A DNA stretch of 64,000 nucleotides from JAYOEY01 sp038116945. GTDB lineage: Bacteria; Pseudomonadota; Alphaproteobacteria; MPNO01; UBA2964. Made by a program: the position numbers and the translations under genes. Shown here piece by piece: positions 21,227 to 28,726 of the stretch. The stretch is from positions 1 through 64,000 of the forward strand of contig JAYOEY010000012.1 in assembly GCA_038116945.1 (NCBI GenBank), written 5' to 3'. The notes beneath the pieces are model-generated. The model made no database searches, was not told the DNA's origin, and saw only the letters and a program-made list of their open reading frames with translations. Every line of letters starts with the position of its first letter. Position 1 is the first letter of the stretch.

Positions 21227-22411
21227 TCAGATTACCGCCATGTCCGGCGGATGGCCGAGGAGCCACGCCCCGGCGGAGGCATAGTGCGTCTTCCGGCCCT
21301 GGATCTGCTGTGCGACCATATGAATGTCGCGCAGACGGCGTTCGAATGGCGTATCAACAAAGACCGATGAGGTGCCCGCCGTGTCGAACAGCGTATCGAC
21401 GGCGGCCTTGGCTTCGTGGATGGCGTGTGTGCCGGCGAGGCGGATTTTCATGCGCCGCTCGATGGAAAGATTTTCCGCCAGCGCTTCGTCCCAGGCCCTT
21501 TCGATCTCGCTGAGCAGATAGGCGCGCGCCGCGGATACGCGCGCTTCGCAACGGGCAAACTCGTCCTGGACCACCGGGTTGTCCTTGAGAGGGTTGGAAA
21601 CGAGGCGGGGTTTCTTCTCCTGCGACAGCGCGACGAACGCATCCAGGAATCCACGGGCGATTCCGAGCGCGACCGCGGCAAAGCCGAGCGCGTAGATGCC
21701 CATCTGAGGAAACCGGTAGAGCGGTCCCACATCGGGCGTGTTTTCGATCATGGTGGCGCGCACGATGGTGAAATCGTCGGGTACGAACTTGCGGTTGACG
21801 GAAAACGAATTGCTGCCTGTGCCGCGAAGGCCCAGCACATGCCAGTCGTCTTCGAGTTCGATTTCCGATGCCCGGAACAGCATGCTGCGCATCTCGGGAC
21901 CGCCGTCCGGTCCGAGGCGTGTGGATCCGTCGGGTTCCGCGACCGCGCTGGTATGGGCGGCGAGCCATGTTGCGTGCCGGCTGCCGCTCGCGAACGATAT
22001 GCGGGCGGTGACTTCGTAACCGCCGTCCACGACCTGCGATTCCGCCTTGCCCGGCCCCCAGGCCAGCACGCCCTTCGGGTCGCCCCATATTGCGTCCGCG
22101 ACATGGGGCGGCAGATAGGCGCTGAGCATGGTGCAGCCATTGCCCTGACAAACGCACCAGCCGGTGCTTCCGTCATAGCGGGAAATGCCTTCGACGATGC
22201 CGAAAAACTCCGGCAGGGCCACCTCGGCGCCGCCCGCCTTTTTCGCAAGCAGAAGACGCATCAGCCCCTGCTCGTGCACCGCATCCATCGCCTTGTCCGA
22301 CAGGCGGCGGAGGCGATCGGACTCGGGTGCCTCCGCCTCAACGGCAGGACCGGCGATTGCAATCCGGTCCAGCCAGCCTTCGAGGCTGGCTGGATAATTC
22401 TGAAGACCCAT
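21227..22411 (-). CDS. Acyl-CoA dehydrogenase-fold flavin monooxygenase (DszC/HsaA-like), paralog 1
   Basis: 394 residues with the acyl-CoA dehydrogenase fold, but lacking the usual catalytic acid context and ending in a C-terminal DUF like that of two-component group D flavin monooxygenases (DszC, HsaA, SfnC relatives). Visible landmarks: GSTGWCVCQGNG, ITFASG-type turn as ISFASGSRHATW, LGLRGTGSNSFSV and the tail FDTAGTSSVFVDTPFERRLR. Such enzymes use FMNH2 from a separate reductase to hydroxylate aromatic or organosulfur substrates; no reductase gene is seen nearby. The start overlaps the stop of the ThDP enzyme (TGATG). Paralog of 37579-38748. Confidence 0.82.
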   Translation of the reverse strand: MGLQNYPASLEGWLDRIAIAGPAVEAEAPESDRLRRLSDKAMDAVHEQGLMRLLLAKKAGGAEVALPEFFGIVEGISRYDGSTGWCVCQGNGCTMLSAYLPPHVADAIWGDPKGVLAWGPGKAESQVVDGGYEVTARISFASGSRHATWLAAHTSAVAEPDGSTRLGPDGGPEMRSMLFRASEIELEDDWHVLGLRGTGSNSFSVNRKFVPDDFTIVRATMIENTPDVGPLYRFPQMGIYALGFAAVALGIARGFLDAFVALSQEKKPRLVSNPLKDNPVVQDEFARCEARVSAARAYLLSEIERAWDEALAENLSIERRMKIRLAGTHAIHEAKAAVDTLFDTAGTSSVFVDTPFERRLRDIHMVAQQIQGRKTHYASAGAWLLGHPPDMAVI

Positions 22412-24150
22412 CAGTCGCCGGATTTTCCGTCCTGTCCGCCCATGAGTTCAGGGGTTTGCGCGATGCCGACATCGATAATCGCCGAGCGTCCTTCCGCAAC
22501 CGCCTTGAGGCCGTTCTTCAGCGCCTGCTTGACCTGGGCCGGGTCTTCCACCCGTTCCCCGTAGGCGCCGAAGGCCTCCGCGATCTTGGTCAGATCGGGC
22601 GCATTGATGTGGGTGCCGTGGTAGACGTCGGTGTCGACCGCAATACCGCTCGGATACATCTTCAAATGCATGCCCTGCATGGCGGCGTACTTGGCGTTAT
22701 TAAAGACAACGACCATGATCGGAAGGCCGAAATCTCGCGATGCGCCGAGGCTCTGCAATACGGGATTGTAGAGAAACGCGCCGTCGCCGATCAGCGTGAC
22801 GACCGGCGATTCCGGCTTGGCCAGCTTGACGCCGAGCGAGAGCCCGAGTCCCTGTCCAAGTCCGCCCTGACGGGTGATCAGGCTCTGCGGTTCGTTCCAC
22901 ATGATGTGCTGGCGCAGCAGGCCGGTGTGGGTGGTTACCTCGTCGATATAGGTCGTTCCCTTCGGCATGACTTCGCCAAGGCAGGCGCACAGCCAGATCG
23001 GGTTGATGTTCGTCTGCTTGCCGGCCGCTTCGTGTTCCGCGGCTCTCCTTGCCATCAGGGCGTTATGGACTTCCGTTGCCTTGGCCCGCCGTGCCTCGAT
23101 GGCGGCTTCGTCGAGGCCGCGAGCCTTCATTGCGGCGGCGATATCGCGCAGCGTCTGGGCGACGTTGCCTTCGAGATACATGTCCGCCTGATGGCTCTGA
23201 TAAACCATTGATGTCCGGTGCGGCACTTCGTCGATCATGACGACGGATCCGTTCGGCGGCCGCTCGCTCGGCGGGTACCACGGGGCGCGGGCGCGAATGA
23301 CGATGGAAAGGTCGACGTCGTTCCAGAACTGCTGGAAATTGTGGCCCTGATGCAGCGGGTGATCCTTGGGGAAATTCGCGAACAGCGCCCCCAGTTTTTC
23401 GACCACGGGCAGCGCCATCAGCTCGCAGAGCTCCAGCAGCGCTTCGTAGGTTTCGACTTCCTGGCCGGCGGCTTCGGTCAGGACGACCGGACATTTTGCG
23501 TTCGCCAGAAGGTCGGCCATCCGCTCGATGTCCTCCGGCGCGGTCAGGATGCGCGGCGCATCCGGCACGGTCCGAACGACTTCGCGCGGGTTCCATTCGT
23601 CCATCAGCGTTTCGGTCGAGACGGCGAGATAAGTCGGTCCCTGCGGTATGCGCTGGGCGATTTCGCCGGCGCGGACAACATGCTCGAAGACGGTGTGCGG
23701 GCTGCCGGCGACGGACGCGTACTTGACGATCGGCTCGACGAGACGGGTGGTGCCGCCGACGATGCTCAGATTGTTGATCCACTGCGCGCCCGGATCGAAG
23801 CCGGGCTGTTCGCCGTATGTCATGGATTCACCGGAAATCACAACCATCGGGACGCCGGCGATAAAGGCGCCGTGGATGCCCATGTTGCCCTGAAGCAGGC
23901 CGGACCCCGCATGCAGGAGGACGCCCTGCATTTCGCCGGTAATCAGCGTGTAGCCGGCGGCGATATCGACAGCGAGCGTCTCATGCCAGACATCCATCAG
24001 CTTCGGGCCGCTGTTGCCCGACTGGATCTGGTTGGCCATCGCCTCCCAAACAGGCGCCCACTCGGTGCCGGGCGAAGACAGGATGTATTTGACGTTCAGC
24101 TTGCGAAAGGCTTCGACGATGGCCTCGCCGCCATCCAGTGTATTTCTCAT
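22411..24150 (-). CDS. Thiamine-diphosphate-dependent enzyme (acetolactate synthase-like)
   Basis: 579 residues with the three-domain layout of the POX/ALS family: N-terminal Pyr domain (YILSSPGTEWAPVWEAM, with Glu at HETLAVDIA), a central domain, and a C-terminal PP domain with the ThDP motif GDGAFLYNPVLQSLG, then NN. The ATG at 24150 with GGGAGA upstream is preferred over an earlier in-frame start. It could be an acetolactate synthase-like carboligase or a 2-oxoacid decarboxylase; the exact substrate is unknown. It is the first gene of a two-gene unit with the flavin monooxygenase. No small regulatory subunit is adjacent, which argues against branched-chain amino-acid synthesis. Confidence 0.85.
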   Translation of the reverse strand: MRNTLDGGEAIVEAFRKLNVKYILSSPGTEWAPVWEAMANQIQSGNSGPKLMDVWHETLAVDIAAGYTLITGEMQGVLLHAGSGLLQGNMGIHGAFIAGVPMVVISGESMTYGEQPGFDPGAQWINNLSIVGGTTRLVEPIVKYASVAGSPHTVFEHVVRAGEIAQRIPQGPTYLAVSTETLMDEWNPREVVRTVPDAPRILTAPEDIERMADLLANAKCPVVLTEAAGQEVETYEALLELCELMALPVVEKLGALFANFPKDHPLHQGHNFQQFWNDVDLSIVIRARAPWYPPSERPPNGSVVMIDEVPHRTSMVYQSHQADMYLEGNVAQTLRDIAAAMKARGLDEAAIEARRAKATEVHNALMARRAAEHEAAGKQTNINPIWLCACLGEVMPKGTTYIDEVTTHTGLLRQHIMWNEPQSLITRQGGLGQGLGLSLGVKLAKPESPVVTLIGDGAFLYNPVLQSLGASRDFGLPIMVVVFNNAKYAAMQGMHLKMYPSGIAVDTDVYHGTHINAPDLTKIAEAFGAYGERVEDPAQVKQALKNGLKAVAEGRSAIIDVGIAQTPELMGGQDGKSGD

Positions 24151-24260
24151 TTTGGGTCTCCCGTTGAAATCTGGTTGCGGGCATTTTCCCATCCTTTTCG
24201 GGATGAGGCCATTGCCGGCAATAAATTATTTCCTGTCCGGCTACTGCAATTACCGTTCGG

Positions 24261-24671
24261 TTATTGCTCTTGCCGGCTCGGAATGGCGTCGATGCCCGTT
24301 ACCCATTTCTGGGCCGACCGGAACCAGCCCTGGCTTGTGGGGATCAGCTGCGTTGCCTGGTTGGCGGTCGGCACGCGCACCCGGAACTCGCGCGTGCCGA
24401 CTTCTCCGTCGGCAGCGGTCGAATACAGATGGGTGCCGCAATCGGGGCAGAACACCTGTGCCCGCCTGCCGCCACTGGTACCGATCTTGACGTATGTTTT
24501 CGGCTGGCCGCTCAGAAGCTTGAACGAGCTTTCCTTACAGACGACTCCAACGCGGAATGCCGAGCCGGAAAACTTCTGGCAGTCGGTGCAGTGGCATATC
24601 CCGACCTGGTGTTCGTCGGCTTCCGCCTCATAGGTAATGGCGCCGCAATGGCAGCCGCCGTCGATTTTCAT
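24261..24671 (-). CDS. GFA/CENP-V family zinc protein, paralog 1
   Basis: 136 residues with the cysteine pattern of the glutathione-dependent formaldehyde-activating enzyme (GFA) family: CHCG near the N-terminus, CHCTDCQKFSG in the middle and FCPDCGTHL later. These cysteines bind zinc. Some members have been linked to S-hydroxymethylglutathione formation, though most have no proven reaction. The start overlaps the stop of the LVIVD gene (ATGA), so the two are translated together. Confidence 0.88.
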   Translation of the reverse strand: MKIDGGCHCGAITYEAEADEHQVGICHCTDCQKFSGSAFRVGVVCKESSFKLLSGQPKTYVKIGTSGGRRAQVFCPDCGTHLYSTAADGEVGTREFRVRVPTANQATQLIPTSQGWFRSAQKWVTGIDAIPSRQEQ

Positions 24672-25861
24672 GCTTTTGCCCTCAGTTCGCTGATATCGAT
24701 CACGTCGAAACCGCGCGCCTTGTCTGTGATGTAGACGAGTCCCCTGTGGTCGAATTCGACGTCGTTGGTTTGCGGTGCGTCGGTGCCCCGGCCCGGTTCG
24801 GGGATGAAATATCCGCGTTCGACCGGTTTCTCAGGGTCTGCGATATCGATGATGCGGAGTCCCGCGGCGAACCAGGTGACATAGACCCATGTATCGTCCA
24901 TTTCTTCGCGGAACTGGTGCGCGCCGAAACGCATGTGCGGTTCGTTGAAGGGCGAGCCGTCTTCCGGCACGTGATAGGTCGAGAGCAGCTTCATTTCGCT
25001 GAGATCGCTGACATCGAACACGTAGAGCGGTGCATGCGGCTTGCCTGCGTCGGGGCCACGAGTGGTGCGTTCCTCATCGGTGGCCACAGCGATATCGCGG
25101 CCGCCGATCTGGAACGGTACGCGTAGCAGCGTGTGGCTGGGTTCTGCCGCTTCGGGGTGCGGGTTGAAGCTCGACAACGTTTTCGGCTTGGTGATGTCGC
25201 TGACATCGACAATCGCGAAACCGGATCCCCAGAGACCGCAATAGAGCTGATCGCCATGACGCAGCCCGTGATGCAGGCGGTGTTCCACGCCCAGCGGGCT
25301 AGGCTCCTCTCCGCCGGCGACCCACTGGCCCGGCATCCACCAGCGCGAGACTTCTTCGACCTTCGACGGGTTGCTGATGTCGTAGATCATCAGCATGTGG
25401 CCGACATACCCCTCCATCTCGGTCGAGATGTAGGCATATTTCTCGTCCATGTCGAAACGATGCACGCCCTTGCCGCCGGTCTTGTGATAGGTGATCAGCC
25501 TGGGGTTGGTCCGGTCCGAAATGTCGTAGATCTTGAAACCGCCGTCGGCGTAATTCGGGTCGCGGCGGACGCCATGCTGCGGGCGCTGCTCGCAATTGAC
25601 CACCATCAGGTCGCCGTTGACCCGTACCTTGTGCGAGTGCGACTGCGGATTGTCGAGCATCAGGGTCGACAGGACCTTGGGATTTCGCGGGTCGGAAATA
25701 TCGAGAATCGATGTTCCTTCCGGTCCGTACATATAGCCGAGATAGGCGTAGTTGCCTTCGATCGTGATCTGTCCGGCGCCGCCGAGATCCATGCGGCAGA
25801 GATGGCTGATGCCGTCCGAACAGAGCGGTGTGCCGAAGGGCGCTTTGAGCTGTGTGGCCAT
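24668..25861 (-). CDS. LVIVD-repeat beta-propeller-like protein
   Basis: 397 residues made of repeated units with the pattern TSILDISDPRNPKVLST, FKIYDISDRTNPRLI, MLMIYDISNPSKVEEV, FAIVDVSDITKPKTL, LYVFDVSDLSEMKLL and LRIIDIADPEKPVER. These are LVIVD repeats predicted to form blades of a propeller. The ATG at 25861 has GGAGA five bases upstream; an earlier in-frame start is less likely. No signal peptide is seen in MATQLKAPFGTPLCSDG. Function unknown; it may be a scaffold or a lactonase-like protein. It leads a two-gene unit with the GFA protein and is divergent from the gentisate dioxygenase-like gene. Confidence 0.8.
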   Translation of the reverse strand: MATQLKAPFGTPLCSDGISHLCRMDLGGAGQITIEGNYAYLGYMYGPEGTSILDISDPRNPKVLSTLMLDNPQSHSHKVRVNGDLMVVNCEQRPQHGVRRDPNYADGGFKIYDISDRTNPRLITYHKTGGKGVHRFDMDEKYAYISTEMEGYVGHMLMIYDISNPSKVEEVSRWWMPGQWVAGGEEPSPLGVEHRLHHGLRHGDQLYCGLWGSGFAIVDVSDITKPKTLSSFNPHPEAAEPSHTLLRVPFQIGGRDIAVATDEERTTRGPDAGKPHAPLYVFDVSDLSEMKLLSTYHVPEDGSPFNEPHMRFGAHQFREEMDDTWVYVTWFAAGLRIIDIADPEKPVERGYFIPEPGRGTDAPQTNDVEFDHRGLVYITDKARGFDVIDISELRAKA

Positions 25862-25985
25862 GAATGTCTCCGAGAAAAAGGGGAAAAGGGGTTTTTGCTT
25901 GCAGACAAGTTTATCGGATGGCGCTGTACTGTCACCACCATACGCGCGAAAATCGGTTTGCCGACAGGAACGACCGGGGAATGAC

Positions 25986-27053
25986 ATGGAGGAACAGGCA
26001 GCGGCTTCCAGCGAACAGCTCGTACGCGAAGCCGACTTTCTGGAGCGGATCGGCGCGCGCGGCCTGACCGCGCTGTGGGCAAACCGGCGCGGGGTCGATC
26101 TCTCCAGGCCTGCCTCGACGGCGGTTCCGGCCCGTTGGCGCTACGAAGATATCCGGCCCGATATTGCGGAGGCAGGCGATCTCATCGCCGCCGAGGACGC
26201 CTTTCGCCGGGTTCTGGTGCTGGAAAACCCGTCCTATCCGGGCGAAATGCGGGTGACGAACACGCTTTACGCCGGGCTGCAGCTTGTAAAGCGAGGAGAA
26301 ATCGCACCCTGCCACCGGCATAGCCAGACGGCGTTGAGATTCATCGTTGAAGGCGAGGGCGCCTATACCTCGGTGGACGGCGAGCGGGCCTGGATGCGGC
26401 CGGGCGATTTCATCGTGACCCCGCAGGGAAGCTGGCACGACCATGCGAACGAAGGGCAGGGCGACGTCGTCTGGCTCGATGTGCTGGACACGCCGCTGGT
26501 CGGGTTTCTCGATGCCGTTTTCCGTGAAAGCTACCCTGCGCCGCGTCAGCAGATCAGCGTGCCTGACGGGACGTCGCCGGCCCGTTTTGGGGCAGGGCTC
26601 ATGCCCGAAGGCCATAGAGCTTCCCGCCCGGCGACCCCGGTATTCCATTACCCTTACGAGCAAAGCCGCGACGCGGTGACGAAAGTGGCGATGGCGGGCG
26701 GTATCGACCCGTGTTTCGGGATACGGATGCAGTATGTCGACCCGTCGAATGGCGATCACGCGACGAAGACGATCGGCGCGTTCCTGCAATATCTTCCCGG
26801 CGGTTTCAGCGGGATGCCGGTACAAACGACCGAAGCCATCCTGTTTTGCGCCGTCGAAGGACATGGCAGGATCGTTACCGACGATGAAACTTTCGACTGG
26901 GGCCCCCGGGATCTCGTCGTCGTGCCCGGGTGGCACCGATTCCGGCTGGAAGCCGATGAAGAAGCCATCCTGTTCAACGCCTCCGATCGTCCGGTCCAGG
27001 AAAAGCTCGGTCTGTTTCGCGAGGATCGTCCCGACACACAACTGGAAAATTGA
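25986..27053 (+). CDS. Gentisate 1,2-dioxygenase-like bicupin
   Basis: 355 residues, the usual length for gentisate 1,2-dioxygenase. Two cupin domains. The N-terminal one has the iron-binding pattern CHRHSQTALRFIVEGEG (H-x-H) and a later His in PQGSWHDH. In the known reaction gentisate is cleaved to maleylpyruvate with Fe(II) and O2. The ATG at 25986 is chosen from the conserved beginning. Next in the same direction is a carboxymuconolactone decarboxylase family gene, and an FAH-family hydrolase that could act on fumarylpyruvate lies opposite. Related 1-hydroxy-2-naphthoate or salicylate dioxygenases cannot be excluded. Confidence 0.85.
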   Translation: MEEQAAASSEQLVREADFLERIGARGLTALWANRRGVDLSRPASTAVPARWRYEDIRPDIAEAGDLIAAEDAFRRVLVLENPSYPGEMRVTNTLYAGLQLVKRGEIAPCHRHSQTALRFIVEGEGAYTSVDGERAWMRPGDFIVTPQGSWHDHANEGQGDVVWLDVLDTPLVGFLDAVFRESYPAPRQQISVPDGTSPARFGAGLMPEGHRASRPATPVFHYPYEQSRDAVTKVAMAGGIDPCFGIRMQYVDPSNGDHATKTIGAFLQYLPGGFSGMPVQTTEAILFCAVEGHGRIVTDDETFDWGPRDLVVVPGWHRFRLEADEEAILFNASDRPVQEKLGLFREDRPDTQLEN

Positions 27054-27064
27054 GGAGAGAGCCA

Positions 27065-27670
27065 GTGTCCGATCAGAATCTGCCCGCCGACGTCGATCCC
27101 GAATCCCGGTCCCGGCTCAAACTGCCGCGGCGGGAGGACCTGCCGGAGGAGTTCCGCGAAATCCACGATCATTTCACCGATCCGAACAGCACGTCCTATG
27201 TCGGGCTCAGGGGGCCGGGTGGTATCCGGCTGCACAGCCCGCGCCTGTCGCAAACCATGCAGGAGGTAAACCATTACATCCGATACGAGGCGGGCATCGA
27301 TCCGCGCCTTCGGGAACTCGTGGTTATTTCGACCGCGCGCGGCATGGACAGCCAGTTCGAATGGACCGCCCACGAACCGGAGGCGCAGAAACAGGGCATT
27401 CCGCAATCGACCATCGACGCGGTGAAATTCCGCAAACCGCTGGACGGTGTCCCCGAAGAGGACGCGCTGGTGATCCGGTTCGTGCGCGAACTGGTGGAGG
27501 ACAGAAAGGTTTCGTCAGAGACGTACGCGCTGATGCTCGCCCGGTTCGGCGAACGCATGCTGGTGGATCTTGTCGGGTTGATCGGCAATTACGCCGCGAC
27601 GGCGATCCTGCTGACAGCATTCGACATGCACGTCCATCCCGACAGGACGCCGTTGCTGCCGGAAGGCTGA
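27065..27670 (+). CDS. Carboxymuconolactone decarboxylase (CMD) family protein
   Basis: 201 residues from the GTG at 27065, which has GAGGAGAG just upstream. A TTG at 27050 is in frame but would contain that site. The CMD fold is visible (LRELVVISTARGMDSQFEWTAHEPEA), with the Glu and His of this class but without the CxxC of AhpD, so it is not a redox member. Such proteins often accompany aromatic ring-cleavage genes. Probably co-transcribed with the dioxygenase. A terminator follows at 27676. Confidence 0.82.
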   Translation: MSDQNLPADVDPESRSRLKLPRREDLPEEFREIHDHFTDPNSTSYVGLRGPGGIRLHSPRLSQTMQEVNHYIRYEAGIDPRLRELVVISTARGMDSQFEWTAHEPEAQKQGIPQSTIDAVKFRKPLDGVPEEDALVIRFVRELVEDRKVSSETYALMLARFGERMLVDLVGLIGNYAATAILLTAFDMHVHPDRTPLLPEG

Positions 27671-27675
27671 AAAAA

Positions 27676-27696
27676 AGGCCGCCAGTCCGGCGGCCT
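27676..27696. terminator. Bidirectional rho-independent terminator
   Basis: Perfect stem AGGCCGCC/GGCGGCCT with a 5-base loop between two converging genes. On the minus strand the stem is followed by a run of seven T, a strong signal ending the FAH gene. On the plus strand the T run is short (CTTTCCC), so it is weaker for the CMD gene. Confidence 0.85.
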
Positions 27697-27716
27697 CTTT
27701 CCCTGTCTTTGCCGGT

Positions 27717-28652
27717 TCAGCTTCCCGGCGCGTACTTGCCGCCGGTCTGGGGCGTCTGGACGCCCTCGCCGCCGGCTTCGGCATGCTGCAGGCGGGTGAC
27801 ACGCTTCCAGGTGCGCTTCAGGTCGTCCTTGATGTAGACGGTCAGCACACCCAGCCCCTCGACTTCGAGCTCGATCTTGTCGCCGTCCATGAACGGGTTG
27901 AGGCCGCGATGGTTGGTGCCCGTCGCAAGAATATCGCCCGGATGCAGCGTGTGGATCGAGCTGATGAACTCCACGCAGCGCGGAATCTTGTGGCCCATGT
28001 CGTCGGTGTTGAAGTTCTGCATCACGACGCCGTTGTTCTTGAGCGTGATCTGGAGCTTCTGCGGGTCGACGATCTCGTCCTTGGTGACGAGATAGGGGCC
28101 GATCGGCGCAAAGGTCTCGCGCGACTTCATCTGGTAGAACGTGTTGCCGGCGGGCGGCAGGCCGCGCGCCGAACCGTCGATGAAGTTGGTGTAGCCGAAG
28201 ATGTAATCCATGGCGTCGGCGGCCTTGACGTTTCGCGCCGTCTTGCCGATCACCAGCGCGATCTCGGCCTCGCCCTCGAAGATGGTGGCGGGCACGTCAT
28301 CGAGAACCATCGTGTCGCCGTCGCCGATCACGCAGCTCGGCGATTTGTGGAACGCGTTGATCGGGGCCGGTTCGTCGCGCGTGCCGTCTTCCATGTAGTT
28401 GACGGCCATGCAGTCGATATTGATCGGGCGCGGCAGGGGCGCGCGGATTCGGACGCCGCTGACCGGCACGCCGTCGCTGGCGGCGACGGCCGCTTCGAGC
28501 TTGCCCCGATAATCGTCGAAATTTGCGATCAGCGCGTTGATGCGGTCGTGCGGTCCGGTATGCGGCAGTTCGTTGGCGATGTCGGTTACGTCGACGACGT
28601 TGTCGCCCTTGAGAACACCCAACTTGAAATCGTCAAAATGCAGCAGCTTCAT
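27717..28652 (-). CDS. Fumarylacetoacetate hydrolase (FAH) family protein
   Basis: 311 residues with the FAH catalytic domain. The metal-binding acidic set is visible as FEGEAEIALVIGK (E-x-E), followed by YIFGYTNFIDGSARG, with a later LHPGDILATGT typical of the family. Members cleave C-C bonds in fumarylpyruvate, fumarylacetoacetate or 2-hydroxyhepta-diene-dioates. Near a gentisate dioxygenase-like gene, fumarylpyruvate hydrolysis is the natural guess. The ATG at 28652 has GAGGAAG upstream; earlier in-frame codons are rejected. Confidence 0.88.
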   Translation of the reverse strand: MKLLHFDDFKLGVLKGDNVVDVTDIANELPHTGPHDRINALIANFDDYRGKLEAAVAASDGVPVSGVRIRAPLPRPINIDCMAVNYMEDGTRDEPAPINAFHKSPSCVIGDGDTMVLDDVPATIFEGEAEIALVIGKTARNVKAADAMDYIFGYTNFIDGSARGLPPAGNTFYQMKSRETFAPIGPYLVTKDEIVDPQKLQITLKNNGVVMQNFNTDDMGHKIPRCVEFISSIHTLHPGDILATGTNHRGLNPFMDGDKIELEVEGLGVLTVYIKDDLKRTWKRVTRLQHAEAGGEGVQTPQTGGKYAPGS

Positions 28653-28726
28653 AAGTCTTCCTCTTGCTCGCTTTTCTGTACTGCCGCGACGTCCGCGGCG
28701 CACGCAGGGTCGCCTTATAACCCATG

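Noticed and set aside
24151..24260. ATTGCCGGCAAT palindrome after the GFA gene as a terminator
   Set aside because: It has no loop and no T run on the correct side.
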